Notes under the pieces: model-generated
What the model was told of the DNA's origin: nothing
The model's input: the letters and a program-made list of their open reading frames with translations, nothing else
The model's database searches: none
Part shown: one piece after another, positions 29,176-39,761 of the stretch
Layout: every line of letters starts with the position of its first letter
Position numbering within the stretch: the first letter of the stretch is position 1
Position numbers and translations under genes: made by a program
Source: Blepharisma japonicum
Lineage: Eukaryota; Ciliophora; Heterotrichea; Heterotrichida; Blepharismidae
Length of the DNA: 64,000 bases
Direction: 5' to 3'
Assembly (NCBI GenBank): GCA_949751835.1
Contig: CATKHK010000006.1
Span: 310,001-374,000 of the forward strand

Positions 29176-30534
29176 TTAAGATGGAATATTTTTGTCTTCT
29201 TCTAAAAACTCTTTCCAGTCTTTCACTTCTTGAGGAATTGTAGGAGCAACCTTCTTTTCAACCTTCTCTGGAAGCTTAGATCTAGTCATCTGTGGCCTTC
29301 CAACCTTCTTCACAACCCTTTTCTTTCTCATTTCTAATTTTTCATTTATTTCTTTCAATTTTTCTAAATTTTTAAGTCTTTCTTGTTCAACTTTTTCTGA
29401 TCTCCTGACTTTATCAATATCCTTTTCTATTTGCTTTAATTCTTTTTCACTTAATAAATTTTTCTTTCTAAGCAGCTGCTCAAGTTTATTTTCAATTTCT
29501 AGTAGCATATCGAGATCTGTAGGATTATTGCTGGCATCTCCACCAATTTCTTGGTAAAGCTGAAAAATTTGTTCTCTGATTTTCATCATCGTCCTTTCAT
29601 CCACCAAAAAATTTTCCTCTTTATCTGCGCTTAATGCTTTAATCCTTTCTTTAAGTTTTTGTTTCTCTGACTTTAATCTGTTTATATTAATCGCAATTTG
29701 CTCGAGCTTTTTATTAAGCTCGTCCTTTTTGATTTCATTTTTTAGCCTAAGAGCTTCTAGTTCAGTTTCAGCTTCTTGGCCATGTTGAATTAGATTTACA
29801 TTTTCTTCTTCAAGAGATTTGATTCTAGCAATTAATTGCCAAGGAGATTTAAAGAATAATTGAGGAGTGTCTTGTTCAGTTAGAAAAGTTGGATCTTTGG
29901 GGTCTGATGGTTTTTGAATGAACTCAGGAGGGGTAAGCTCGTCTATGAATTTTTTATATTCTTCAAGCTGCTTTAGTTCTTCGTTTTTTCTGTCAAAAAG
30001 ACCGTTTTTCATTTCAATGTCATTTGCTAAATCATTTATCCTTGTCTGCTTTGATATTCTTTCATTAGTTTTTGCTTGAGCTTCTTGAGCTTTTTTTTCG
30101 GCTTCGATCTTTAAATTATCCTCGTACTTATCCACAATTCCCATGTTATCTTCAAGCATTTTTACATTACTTTTATGAGTTTCTTCTTCCGCTTGGATAA
30201 TTTCTTCAAGGTATTTTGTTCTTTCTTTCTTATTTTGGATGCTCTTTTTAACAAGCAAGATTTCACGTTTTCGTTGAATAAATTCTCTAATAGTCTCTTT
30301 TTTTGAGGGAAATGAATATTTTGGTGCTGTAGATGGAAGCGCTAATAACTCCTTGGAATCTTCATAACGGATTTCTCCAAGAACACTTGGATGATGGTAA
30401 GAATCATAGTTGTGACGCTCTTGAATAGGAATTAATTGACGGTCCTTGCGCTCCATTTCTTCTTTGGCACGTTGAACTTCACGCTCATGATAAAGCTCTG
30501 GGTCTTTGTCTGGAAGATAAAATGGGTTAATCAT
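29176..30534 (-). CDS. CFAP100-like DUF4200 axonemal coiled-coil protein
   Basis: 452 residues, ATG to TAA, almost wholly coiled coil. The N-terminus NPFYLPDKDPELYHEREVQ and the block KKETIREFIQRKREILLVKK ... YLEEIIQAEEET ... KFIDELTPPEF are typical of the DUF4200 domain in CFAP100/CFAP73 (the MIA complex). That complex anchors and modulates inner-arm dynein on the doublet microtubules of cilia. CFAP100 is preferred over CFAP73 because of the NPF...P.D start. A basic tail follows. The match is by remembered family pattern, so the subfamily call is moderate. Confidence 0.72.
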   Translation of the reverse strand: MINPFYLPDKDPELYHEREVQRAKEEMERKDRQLIPIQERHNYDSYHHPSVLGEIRYEDSKELLALPSTAPKYSFPSKKETIREFIQRKREILLVKKSIQNKKERTKYLEEIIQAEEETHKSNVKMLEDNMGIVDKYEDNLKIEAEKKAQEAQAKTNERISKQTRINDLANDIEMKNGLFDRKNEELKQLEEYKKFIDELTPPEFIQKPSDPKDPTFLTEQDTPQLFFKSPWQLIARIKSLEEENVNLIQHGQEAETELEALRLKNEIKKDELNKKLEQIAININRLKSEKQKLKERIKALSADKEENFLVDERTMMKIREQIFQLYQEIGGDASNNPTDLDMLLEIENKLEQLLRKKNLLSEKELKQIEKDIDKVRRSEKVEQERLKNLEKLKEINEKLEMRKKRVVKKVGRPQMTRSKLPEKVEKKVAPTIPQEVKDWKEFLEEDKNIPS

Positions 30535-31748
30535 AATTTTTAAATAGGAAATTAAAATTAGATTATTTAGAATTATTAAGATATTAAAACATTATTGTAT
30601 ATTAATTTATTGGAAATTGAATAATAATTTAAAGAAATTTTATTTTCTTGATCAGCTCTTATTCTAATTTTGTAAAAATTAAATATTCATAAACTCTATT
30701 AATTATATCTGTTACTTATTAAGGAGAAAGCGCAATTTTTCACAGATATGTCGAGTATATTCAAGAAAATTTATTGAGTTTTTATTTTTATTTGAGAAAA
30801 TTAAATCGCAAGATTAATCAAAAAACCTCTTATTTGAGAATTATTAAATTCACTGAAGTATTCTACATATGAGTATATAAGAATAAGCATTAAGGCTGAA
30901 GAGTTTTTTATCTGTTATCTTTCTTTTATATAAAATCTTATCTTTCATGCTTGAGCAATTTTAACGCATTATTCCTGCTAATCAATTTATTATAATAAAT
31001 ATACTTTAAGAGCACCAATCTAAACTTTGATCTATTAAACTTATCACATATATAATAGAAGTAAAAATTCATATTCCTCCTTTTTATGAAAATTAAAGCA
31101 TATAGAATGTCTTTCCATTTAGAATGTATTAAATATGGCTCAATTACAAGTGGATCTCCTTGGTGAATTACACTCCTATAACAATGTTAAAGATTGAGAT
31201 AAAACCTTATGTATACTCAGTTGCCATAACAATTTTCAGAGATTTTTGGCTTAAAATATTTGACATTCATACCTAAAAAATATTTTGACAGAGGTGTTTT
31301 AGCAAAATATTTATTGAACGTACAAAAAATAAAAACGAATTTTTTTTATAAAATATCCACTTTGCTTCAATTGCGCATTCTTTCGCCATTTTAAAATTCT
31401 TATAATAAACTTGAACAATAAAGTTATGGATTATTGTTGATTTAAAATGGCATTAAAATTCATAAACTCTTGTTCAGAATCCCACAGAATCAAACTTTAC
31501 TAAGCTTGCCTTTAATAATATTTTCAATTATTCAGTAGAAAATGTCTCAAACAATTATTTTTAGAATTTTTTTTCTCAAAAATAAAAAATACTTAAACAA
31601 AGTTTTCACTCTCATCATATCAAGGTTTTACTTAAAAAGCTTTATTTTTGTATTTTGTCTTATAATCTTTTATATTTCTTATCTAATATTTCAATGATAC
31701 AAAATTGATTTTTTAAATCAAATCCCTATCACTAATAATTATATCAAA
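30535..31748. other. Long intergenic region
   Basis: About 1.2 kb of AT-rich sequence between a divergent gene pair (CFAP100-like on minus, ZIP 3 on plus). No coding frame, repeat or RNA gene was recognised. It may hold promoters of both. Confidence 0.55.
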
Positions 31749-32684
31749 ATGGACGATACACTCCTCATGTTAAAGCTGATCTTTATCTTTATTTTCGGAG
31801 TTGGAGCCTTATTATCAGGCTTATTTCCAATCTCCGCGAGTATTTTTAAAAAAAGTATAAAGTGGGCTAATGTGGGGATCTGTTTTTCAGGAGGCATAAT
31901 TTTGACTGTAGGCTTGGTAGACCTTTTCCCTGAAGCTTCAGAAAATGTAGCTGATGCTTTGGATAGTGATTTTCCATTGCCAAGCATTTTAGTCATTTGT
32001 AGTTACACTTTGATGCTTTTCCTTGAAAAAATTGTCTTCACCAAGACCCATCATAGCCATGTATTTCATGATGAAAAGGAGGAAGAGGAGCACGAAGATA
32101 GGACTCCGCTGATTTATGTATCTTCAAGGAAGAGAAGTAATTCGGCACCAATAAATAGGCCTGATGAGACGCAATCGATGATTTCTTTTGATGAAACTCC
32201 TGGAACGAAAGCTGATGAAAAGGATGAGGACGATAATGGGATTATAACTGGATTGATTTTGGCGCTGGCACTTGGGATTCATAATCTTTTTGAGGGGATC
32301 GCAATTGGGTTGCAAAAAGATGTCTCGAGCTTTATTGGGATTGCTACTGCTGTAATTCTTCATCACTTTTTTGCTGCTTTTTCATTAGGAATAAATATAA
32401 AAGGACTTAAAAAAAGTAAAAGCTTGCCTATGTTAGGCTCTTTTGTGCTATCAGAACCTTGCGGAATTGCAATAGGGATTGGCTTATCGAGCTTAGAGGT
32501 CCCATTGCTGAATGGTGTGTTTCTTAGCTTGTGCGTAGGAACATTTATTTATATTTCGTCTTCAGACATTTTAGCTGAAGAGTTTTCAATACCAAAACAA
32601 AAATATACTAAATTCGCAGCTTATTTGTGTGGAATCGTGGTATTTTTGATATTACTTATAGGCATTGAAAGAAATGTCGAATAA
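31749..32684 (+). CDS. ZIP-family metal transporter 3
   Basis: 311 residues in one frame, ATG to TAA. TM4 reads GIHNLFEGIAIGLQ and TM5 ILHHFFAAFSLGINI, as in its two neighbours. The loop between TM3 and TM4 has KTHHSHVFHDEKEEEEHED, His and acidic residues that can bind metal, plus Ser-rich sequence (RKRSNSAP) that could be phosphorylated. Unlike the other two it is on the plus strand and needs no TGA for Trp: the same position in TM2 is TGG (KWANVG). It probably arose from the same ancestral duplication with inversion, or from a separate copy. Confidence 0.94.
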   Translation: MDDTLLMLKLIFIFIFGVGALLSGLFPISASIFKKSIKWANVGICFSGGIILTVGLVDLFPEASENVADALDSDFPLPSILVICSYTLMLFLEKIVFTKTHHSHVFHDEKEEEEHEDRTPLIYVSSRKRSNSAPINRPDETQSMISFDETPGTKADEKDEDDNGIITGLILALALGIHNLFEGIAIGLQKDVSSFIGIATAVILHHFFAAFSLGINIKGLKKSKSLPMLGSFVLSEPCGIAIGIGLSSLEVPLLNGVFLSLCVGTFIYISSSDILAEEFSIPKQKYTKFAAYLCGIVVFLILLIGIERNVE

Positions 32685-32780
32685 ATTTAATTTAATAAAC
32701 TTAGTTCGCTAATTAATTTATATTTGCTTATTTCAGGGTGATTTTTGGATAATTTTGATAGGGAAGATGAAATTATTAAG

Positions 32781-33704
32781 ATGGCATATATGACATCTGC
32801 TTATGATGAGAAAACAACTATTTCAGGCCAGCATCGAAATGTTAGGTAGATTTTATCTAGCTATGCAGCTTCTGAAATGCAAGGATGAAGGATTCATATG
32901 GAAGATGCAAAAATTACAGAATTGAATTTAGATCCTGATGGAATGCTCTTTGGAGTTTACGATGGACATGGTGGTAATGAAGTTTCAACTTACGTATCAC
33001 AACATTTATGTAGTGTCTTACTGCAAAATGAAAATTATCATGCTGGGAATTATGATATAGCCCTTCAAGAAACTTACTTAAAGCTTGATGAACTTCTCCA
33101 AGAAACTGCCGCGATATCAGAATTAAAAAGAATTAGATTTAATATTTATGGAGAGTATCCTAATTATGTGTGCTATGCTGGATCAACAGCTCTGACTGCA
33201 TTAATAAAAAACAATAGAATTTATGTCGCAAATGCAGGAGACTCGAAATGCATACTGGCTAAGGGTGGACAAGCTTTTTCAATGTCTCACGAGCACAAGC
33301 CATACTATGTAATAGAATTAAATCGAATAAAAAATGCTGGAGGAATTGTAATGGATGGAAGAGTTAATGGAAATCTAAACTTGAGCAGAGCAATAGGAGA
33401 TTTTGAGTTTAAGCAAAATAACAAATTATCACCTCAGGAACAAATGATAACGTCATTCCCTGATATTGCAATACAAGAAATCACCCCAGACTGTGACTTC
33501 TTGGTACTAGGGACTGATGGAGTTTGGGAATTGCTTACTAATCAAAGTTGTTTGGAGTCTGTGTATCAAGGGTTGAGAGATAGGAAATCACTTACAACGA
33601 TTGTTGAGGATTTACTAGATCAATGCTTAGCTCCAGAACAATATACATATTCAGGATTAGGAACTGATAACATGACATGCATAATTGTTAAACTCCATAA
33701 CTAA
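32781..33704 (+). CDS. PP2C-type protein phosphatase
   Basis: 302 residues in two exons, with a 15-nt intron GTAGATTTTATCTAG at 32846-32860. Splicing joins N-V-S-YAASEMQGWRIHMEDA, the PP2C opening motif, where the W is a TGA. Metal-binding motifs are complete: MEDA, VYDGHGG, LGTDGVWE and GLGTDNMT. GSTALTALI and YVANAGDSKC are the internal strands, and LNLSRAIGDFEFK is the usual signature. It is a Ser/Thr phosphatase that needs Mn or Mg, cytosolic or nuclear. The start MAYMTSAYDEK resembles the MGAYLS opening of ciliate and plant PP2Cs but without the myristoylation Gly. The start was chosen as the first in-frame ATG. Confidence 0.93.
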
Positions 33705-33845
33705 TTAAAATAATTTTATATGACTTCCTAATTTTCTTAATATCTTGGATTATTCTGGAAATAAAATCTTAAACCTTAAATTATTGAAATTCTTTCCTTA
33801 AATATTAGAAATTAAAATATCCAAATTCAATAAACAAATAGATCA

Positions 33846-34640
33846 TTAAAAGACTATACAGCGGCTGCATCTACAATTTTCAAATTTTCCATCTTCAGAT
33901 CTAGGAGTTCTTCCCTCAAGATAAGAACTATAAGCTATAAAATCAACCCGAGAAATTGGAAGCACCGACCCTTTTCCAAACTCGCTAATTTCTGATTTTA
34001 AAGTGGCATCAATTGTTTCCGTTGTAATTCTTGAATCCATCAATGCGAATTGTTTTTGTATGTCTTGTATAGATAAATTGCATTCTTTTGGCGAATCTAA
34101 TGGTGTTTTGTTTTCTTTAAGATTGCGTTTTTTTATTTTTGGGGATTTTTGAATTATATCAATGACTTCTATGGGATAAAAATCTAAGGATTCACTATAA
34201 TCAATGAAAGATTTTTTATTTGTTTGATCTTGAGATGGCTGTGGGATATTTGAAGACTCACTAAGTGCTAAAGAATCTGAATAAATTTTAGGAAATCGAT
34301 CAACAACTGACAAGTTAAAAGGAGTAATCACCTCACTTAATCTTTGGGTAGAATTTGATTGATCCTCAGAATGGGAATACTCTAAATCTGAACTGCAGGT
34401 AAATAATTGGTTTCTATGGGAATCATTTTCAGACTCAAAGGTAAAAAGATAGCTGTTTTCCATAGCTAGAGGGGTATCTGATAGTGAACCACATTCATCA
34501 ACTTCTTCTTCAATTAAATCTGTATTCAGTTGCAGTTTGATTTGATAGGACTTTTGACTATAGAAATGCTTTGAGGGATGTATAGCTAGTATATCAATTA
34601 ACGGCTTTTTTAATACTTTAAAAGAGGATTTTTGGGCCAT
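33846..34640 (-). CDS. Unrecognised Ser-rich protein with CaaX-like end
   Basis: 264 residues, ATG (34638-34640) to TAA. It is low in conserved motifs and rich in Ser, Asp and Asn, probably largely disordered, with no membrane segment or signal peptide. The tail is CRCSRCIVF: a CaaX box (CIVF, Phe last, favouring geranylgeranyl transfer) preceded by two further Cys that could be palmitoylated. The protein is therefore likely membrane-attached. I do not recognise a family; the function is unknown. Confidence 0.6.
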   Translation of the reverse strand: MAQKSSFKVLKKPLIDILAIHPSKHFYSQKSYQIKLQLNTDLIEEEVDECGSLSDTPLAMENSYLFTFESENDSHRNQLFTCSSDLEYSHSEDQSNSTQRLSEVITPFNLSVVDRFPKIYSDSLALSESSNIPQPSQDQTNKKSFIDYSESLDFYPIEVIDIIQKSPKIKKRNLKENKTPLDSPKECNLSIQDIQKQFALMDSRITTETIDATLKSEISEFGKGSVLPISRVDFIAYSSYLEGRTPRSEDGKFENCRCSRCIVF

Positions 34641-35196
34641 GGCTGGAAGCTAGTTGCTGACTTTTTAAATAGATAAGTAAAAAAATTACTATTTTTATAA
34701 AAGTTTCCGTTAAGCAATTTATTTAGGAAGGCAATTTATATGAAAATTCTCAATTAGATGCTACAATTTCTTCTACAGATGATTTTAATAATGAAATTGT
34801 AAAGATAATAAAAAATTTATGAAAGCATATGTATCAGAGATAAAAATTAATCAACAATCATTTGACACGCTTCTCTCATCATAATAAATATATATATATT
34901 CTAGTTCATTCTTTTCCAAAAATTTTCTAAGAGTTTTCTTCAAAAGCTTTGATTTCGAAACTCTTATCGCAAATGATGAAATTTGCTTAGCTTCCCACCT
35001 AAAAAAGAATGAGATACTTATAGGCTAAGTAGGCTCTTATGCTATTTCATTTTCTGAGCTTGATATGAATTATAGATTCACAACGGCAGGTTTTGATATC
35101 AGAGTGATGAATAGCTATGATCCATTTTAATATTAAATTTATAAAGATCAAACAAATTCTCCTTTTTTATCTTAAAATTGAATTACATCTTTACTT
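34641..35196. other. Intergenic with possible ORF remnants
   Basis: Two coding-like scraps lie on the plus strand. The first, near 34724-34842, reads GNLYENSQLDATISSTDDFN and on to a TAA. The second, near 34912-35130, reads FFKSFDFETLIANDEICLAS, is interrupted by a TAA, then continues SYAISFSELDMNYRF to a TAA. No intron joins them and no family is recognised. They may be remains of a dead gene. Confidence 0.3.
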
Positions 35197-36354
35197 CTAC
35201 ATTTTCATAAAATCTGCAAGGCTAATTCTCCCTTTCCTAAACTTATTTTCTTCTTTTTTAACTTCAGTCTTTTTCTTCTCTAGGTTGCTAATATTAGTAC
35301 TAATATCATCCTGTTCATCAATAATATTAAACACATTAACAGTCTTCTGCTGGGCTTCTTTTTTGGAGTCTGCTTCGAATAGCTTTATTGCATCTTTTAG
35401 TTTATCTCTTGTTATTTGAAATAGTCTTAAAGCCTCTTTATATCGTTCGATTTTTTTAATAAGCATTTCGATTTTTAATTCGTGAAATTGTATTTTGGAG
35501 TCTTTTAAATCTTGTTCTAAAATAGATAAAGTCCCAATGATTACTTTCATCTTATCATCTGAATCTCTAAGACAAGCCTTATACTGCTCCACAAGTTTTC
35601 TTTTCTCCATCTCATCAAATTCATCTTTCTTTTTGGCTTTCATTACAATGCTTAGCAATCTTTTAAAAATTGGCTTTAAATCCAGCAATAAATTCTTCCT
35701 AGTTTGTTTAGGCTCATTTAATCTATCAAGATCTGCTTCTTCTTTATTAATAAGAGAAACCATTGCATTTCTTAATTTATATAGTTCATAAGCTTGACCA
35801 TCTAATTTTCCATCTTTAGAAACGCTTAAATAGTTTAATTCTTCACTATGAGAAATTGGAGTTTCATTCGCCAATACTGCTAATGAAGATAATGATTTTT
35901 GTTTTCTGTGAAGATTTTCAAGTAAACCAAAATTTCTTGTATTAATCATTGACATAGAAATGTTATAAATACTGCTTACATTTAAATTTTGATATTTTGC
36001 TTTGCTTTTATTCTGGCGCAACCTTATAATTTCATCCTTAATATGCTCATCTTCTAAGGTCATTCCATTATAACTATTTGACCTTTGATGCCGTTTTTCT
36101 ACTTCTTGGTCATGAAGCTTCATTGTAATGCTTTGAATCTTGTTATTTTTTTTGAATTTCTTTTTGGTACGCTTTGGAATGCGCTTTTTCTTTAGCTGTA
36201 GTTTATTAGAGCCAATTGGAGGAAGATAACTATAACAGCTTGGAGTTCGGCTAAGTGAAATATCGATAGAATTTTTTGAAAGATCTGGGGGATTGTCTTC
36301 GTCAAATGAAATTATGAAATTTTTAGTCGGACCATAGACGTAAGAAGTTTGCAT
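35197..36354 (-). CDS. Unrecognised basic coiled-coil protein
   Basis: 385 residues, ATG (36352-36354) to TAG. Residues about 55-75 are a strong basic run (LKKKRIPKRTKKKFKKNNK), a candidate nuclear-localisation or nucleic-acid/microtubule-binding patch. The second half (from about residue 190) is predominantly helical coiled coil rich in Lys and Glu (EEADLDRLNEPKQTRKNLLL, then KIERYKEALRLFQITRDKLK). No enzyme motif, signal peptide or membrane segment was found. A cytoskeletal or scaffold role is possible, but I cannot name a family. Confidence 0.6.
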   Translation of the reverse strand: MQTSYVYGPTKNFIISFDEDNPPDLSKNSIDISLSRTPSCYSYLPPIGSNKLQLKKKRIPKRTKKKFKKNNKIQSITMKLHDQEVEKRHQRSNSYNGMTLEDEHIKDEIIRLRQNKSKAKYQNLNVSSIYNISMSMINTRNFGLLENLHRKQKSLSSLAVLANETPISHSEELNYLSVSKDGKLDGQAYELYKLRNAMVSLINKEEADLDRLNEPKQTRKNLLLDLKPIFKRLLSIVMKAKKKDEFDEMEKRKLVEQYKACLRDSDDKMKVIIGTLSILEQDLKDSKIQFHELKIEMLIKKIERYKEALRLFQITRDKLKDAIKLFEADSKKEAQQKTVNVFNIIDEQDDISTNISNLEKKKTEVKKEENKFRKGRISLADFMKM

Positions 36355-36765
36355 TTGGTAATTTATTCATTTATAAACAAGCTGGCGAATAAATAAATTT
36401 TAAGGTGAAAAAGAGATAGAAATTATGGAAATATATAAATTTTGATGCAATAAGATAAGACTGACTTACTCTTTATGAAGTCAGCTATAAATATTTAAGG
36501 ACAATATTAATTTATATAGTTAAAATTTAATTTTTTGAAAATCGCATTAAGATATTTCATTTAATATTTTGAATAGCTTCTATAATTATATGGATTGCTG
36601 TATCTTCATTTGCCTTATTTAAATTTGCTTATTATATTTAGATTAATAAATTTTTAAAAATTTATTATTATTTAATTACGCAAATCCTAATCAGGATTGT
36701 TACCCAAAAGAGTATGCATACTGCTATCGTAAAAATCTCAAATTATTGCATAGACCCCCATTATA
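36355..36765. other. Intergenic, AT-rich
   Basis: Divergent gap of about 410 bases between the basic coiled-coil gene and the deadenylase gene. Nothing specific is seen. Confidence 0.6.
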
Positions 36766-37788
36766 ATGAATTCAAATAAAGAGAAGAATAACAGCCATAA
36801 GAAAGCCCAAAAAAAGCTGCAGAATAAAAAGCAGCAACCTCAAACTCAAATCTTAAATTTGGAACGACTTTACAATTTTAATAATAAAATCTATTTCACA
36901 AAAATGCTGAATGTAAATATGTCCTTATTGAATCCGAGCACTCCTGCATTTGAGCCTTTGTCATTTAAATTTATTCCTCCTCAGCAAAATGAATCTATGA
37001 TAAAAAATGTATGAAAACACAATTTAAAGTCTGAAATTCTCATTATTTCAAATCTACTTGAAAATTATCCCTACGTCGCAATGGATACTGAATTTCCAGG
37101 CATTATCGTAAAAGCTCAAGGAGAATTAAGAGACATACAATACCAAAACATCCGCCACAACGTTGACCGCTTAAAACTCATCCAAGTCGGAATTACATTA
37201 TCAGATGGTCAAGGCAATTTCCCATCAGGTATCTGCACATGGCAATTTAATTTTGACTTTGATTTATCCTCAGACGCTTATTCAGAAGACTCAATCCAAT
37301 TACTACGACAGTCTGGTATTGACTTCGACAAGCACGCGACTGATGGAATTTCACACTTTGAGTTTGCTGAGTTTTTTACTGTGTCTGGGCTGTGCCTAAA
37401 TGAAGATATATCTTATATAACTTTTCATAGTGGATATGATTTTGCATATTTACTTAAAACTGTGACAAATCAAAAATTACCTGAAACACAAGATGAATTT
37501 TATAAGCAGCTTTCGCTGTATTTTCCTGTCTTTTTTGACATAAAATTCATGGTGCAAGGAATTGATAAGTATAGAGGAGGGCTAAGCCGAATTGCAGAAG
37601 AAGTAGGAGTGAGACGATTCGGGAGGATGCATCAAGCTGGAAGTGATAGCTTGGTTACACTTGAAACGTTCTTTACAATTAAGAATGAAGAATTTTCTGA
37701 AGTTAATTTAGAAAAGTATGCTAATACGATTTGCGGATTAGCGCCAAGTAGTCAGAATCAAGAATTTTCACCTAGTTTTGCAAGATAA
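36766..37788 (+). CDS. CAF1/CNOT7-type CCR4-NOT deadenylase
   Basis: 340 residues, with TGA as Trp at 37012 (IKNVWKHNL). This is a DEDD-family 3'-5' exonuclease that shortens mRNA poly(A) tails as part of CCR4-NOT in the cytoplasm. All four catalytic acids are in place: D107 and E109 in AMDTEFPG, D225 in FHSGYDFAYL and D294 in HQAGSDSLVT. Conserved blocks IQVGITLSD and TWQFNFDFDL are also clear. A basic N-terminal extension of about 75 residues (NSNKEKNNSHKKAQKKLQ) is longer than in most homologues and may be disordered. Enzyme activity is predicted intact. Confidence 0.94.
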
Positions 37789-37882
37789 TAATTTACATTT
37801 TTAGTTATATTTGTTTATTTCGCAAATTTTCATGTTATACCAATACTTATTTATAATAATTAATATAGAATAGCATTTTAAA

Positions 37883-38698
37883 TTAGCAGGTATTTGAGCA
37901 AAGAATACAAACGTCAAGATCCTCATTGTTCTCATTATCATTATAGTGAAAAGAGCCTATATTTCAATATGCACATTTGCATATATTGCAAATAAAATTT
38001 TGAGAAATTCCATTTCGAGTAATATTAAATGGGCTAGCCGTTCATTTTAATTTCTTATACCCTATAAATACGCCCTTTGCAATTGAATTTTTTAGCTGAT
38101 TTAAACAATTAAAGCAAAGATCAAAATTGCACATATCACAACCTTTGCAAATTCCACCTAGAGTTTTCCCACATGAGTCGCATGATGTTGGGTCTTCATA
38201 GTAGCAAAATTTTGATTGCAACTTATGCTCCCCAGGACAAGAAATTTTGAAATCCTCCTTTAAGACTTTATTTTCACAGCTTTCACATATAGAAAAATTG
38301 CATTGATCGCAATGAAATGATCCATAATCAATTACTTTATAGCAAATATCGCAAAATTTGGACTCGGGATGCCTTACTCATATTAATTCATGATTATTCT
38401 CACATACGATGTAGCGAGTCGTTCAGAAGAGTTTTCCTGGCCGATCAAGCCTTATATGAATGTTCTTGCTTTTTGGTACTGTATTTGAATTTTGCTTGTC
38501 AACCAAGGATAGCAGTGAGTAATTAGGCTTAATTTCATAAAGTGGCTTTTCGATATCTTCTCTGCAAAATGGACATATGAGATTTTCTGTATTAAATATT
38601 AATCTTAAACACAATCTACAGAGCGTATGGCCGCAGGTGATTACCATAGGTAAGTTCGCTTGCAAGTTGAACTCTTCTAAACAAATTTCACATTCCAT
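37883..38698 (-). CDS. RING-finger protein with Cys/His-rich C1-like repeats
   Basis: 271 residues, with four TGA codons read as Trp, from ATG (38696-38698, MECEICLEEF) to TAA at 37883-37885. The N-terminal C3HC4 RING (CEIC...CGHTLCRLC...CPFC) is of the E3 ubiquitin-ligase type. Two or more Cys/His clusters follow (CENNHELI, CDICYKVIDYGSFHCDQCNF, CPGEHKLQ, CDSCGKTLGGICKGCDMCNF, FICNICKC), like C1/DC1 zinc-binding repeats. RING plus C1-like repeats is an unusual pairing outside ciliates and plants. The upstream in-frame TTG is not used as start. E3 activity is predicted from the RING; substrates are unknown. Confidence 0.8.
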
Positions 38699-39140
38699 AA
38701 TAATACATTGAGAAATTGGGTAATATAAAATAAAGTACATTTCGGGATATTTGTCATAGAATGCAACTTTCAAAATTATTAAGCTAATTTAAGATTTTTT
38801 GATAAAAAATTTTAAATTCTTTGCAAGAAACTGGCGCTTTGCATACCTACCATTTTATATAATAAATGCTATTATGTGAGCAGTTTAAATTATTAACATA
38901 ATTTCATATTAATTTCACTGATCTTTTCTAAAAATTAGAATTAATATTTCAAATTTGAAATGCAACTTAAAATTATGAGTAATAAAACGGTTAGATAATT
39001 TTATTCTTTCTTTGAATTATTATTTAGCATTCAAAACTTGAATTCACAATTATTTTTAATATTACTTGGCTTATAGAATTAAATATTTCAAACTATTTTT
39101 AGCTGTCCATATTTATAAAAACTATTTAATATTTGATTAT
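38699..39140. other. Intergenic, AT-rich
   Basis: No gene or RNA seen; it lies between the RING-finger gene start and the zinc-finger gene end (both minus). Confidence 0.55.
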
Positions 39141-39761
39141 TTACTGATTGATAATTTGACTGCTAAATATACCTGTTGGAAGCATACAGAACTCTTGTGG
39201 CATTGATATAGGAGGCAATTTATAGCCCTGCTCTTCATTTGTGTTAAGCTTGTCTGTGACTGTTTCTAACTTGAAAAAATCTGATTTTTCAATTAATTGT
39301 GTGAGTGTAATATATTCGTTTCTAGGATATTTAAATTCTTTTTTTTGGGTGTACTTGTTTAGTGCCAAGTGGATCCTTTTGTGAGCGGATAGCTGACTGC
39401 CCTGGCGAAATTTCATACCACACCCAGGTTCTTTACAATTATAAGGCATTTCACCTGAGTGGGTAAAGATGTGCTCCTTCAAATTTTGTTTTGAAGATAT
39501 AAAATGATCCGCTTAAATCTTCCATCCTTTGAAAGCCAAAATTTCTTTAGAATATAAAGATTTTTGATTTTTATAAAAATAAAGATTTGACAAGAAAGGA
39601 TTAGATAAAGATTCAATATTCTATAAAACCTTTGTACAAAATTTGCACTGGAATTTTTTATTTTCACTATGATAGGCTTCCATATGACGTTTGAGATTGA
39701 ATTTGTTTGAATAACTGCTTGTGCAGCCTGGGACTTTGCATTTATAAATTGTGTCTTTCAT
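39141..39761 (-). CDS. C2H2 zinc-finger protein, middle disrupted
   Basis: The N-terminal exon-like frame starts at ATG 39759-39761 (MKDTIYKCKVPGCTSSYSNK) and contains a C2H2 finger (C-C-H-H) plus the start of a second (FQCKFCTK), then a TAG. About 190 bases later a different frame resumes with SKQNLKEHIFTHSGEMPYNC and a further C2H2 finger, ending QSSQIINQ-type residues and TAA. Fingers with the THSGE linker indicate a TFIIIA/transcription-factor type DNA-binding protein. The middle has no clear 15-nt intron that restores the frame, so this may be a pseudogene, a longer intron or a sequence error. It is annotated as one locus because both parts are of the same family and aligned in order. 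Confidence 0.5.
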
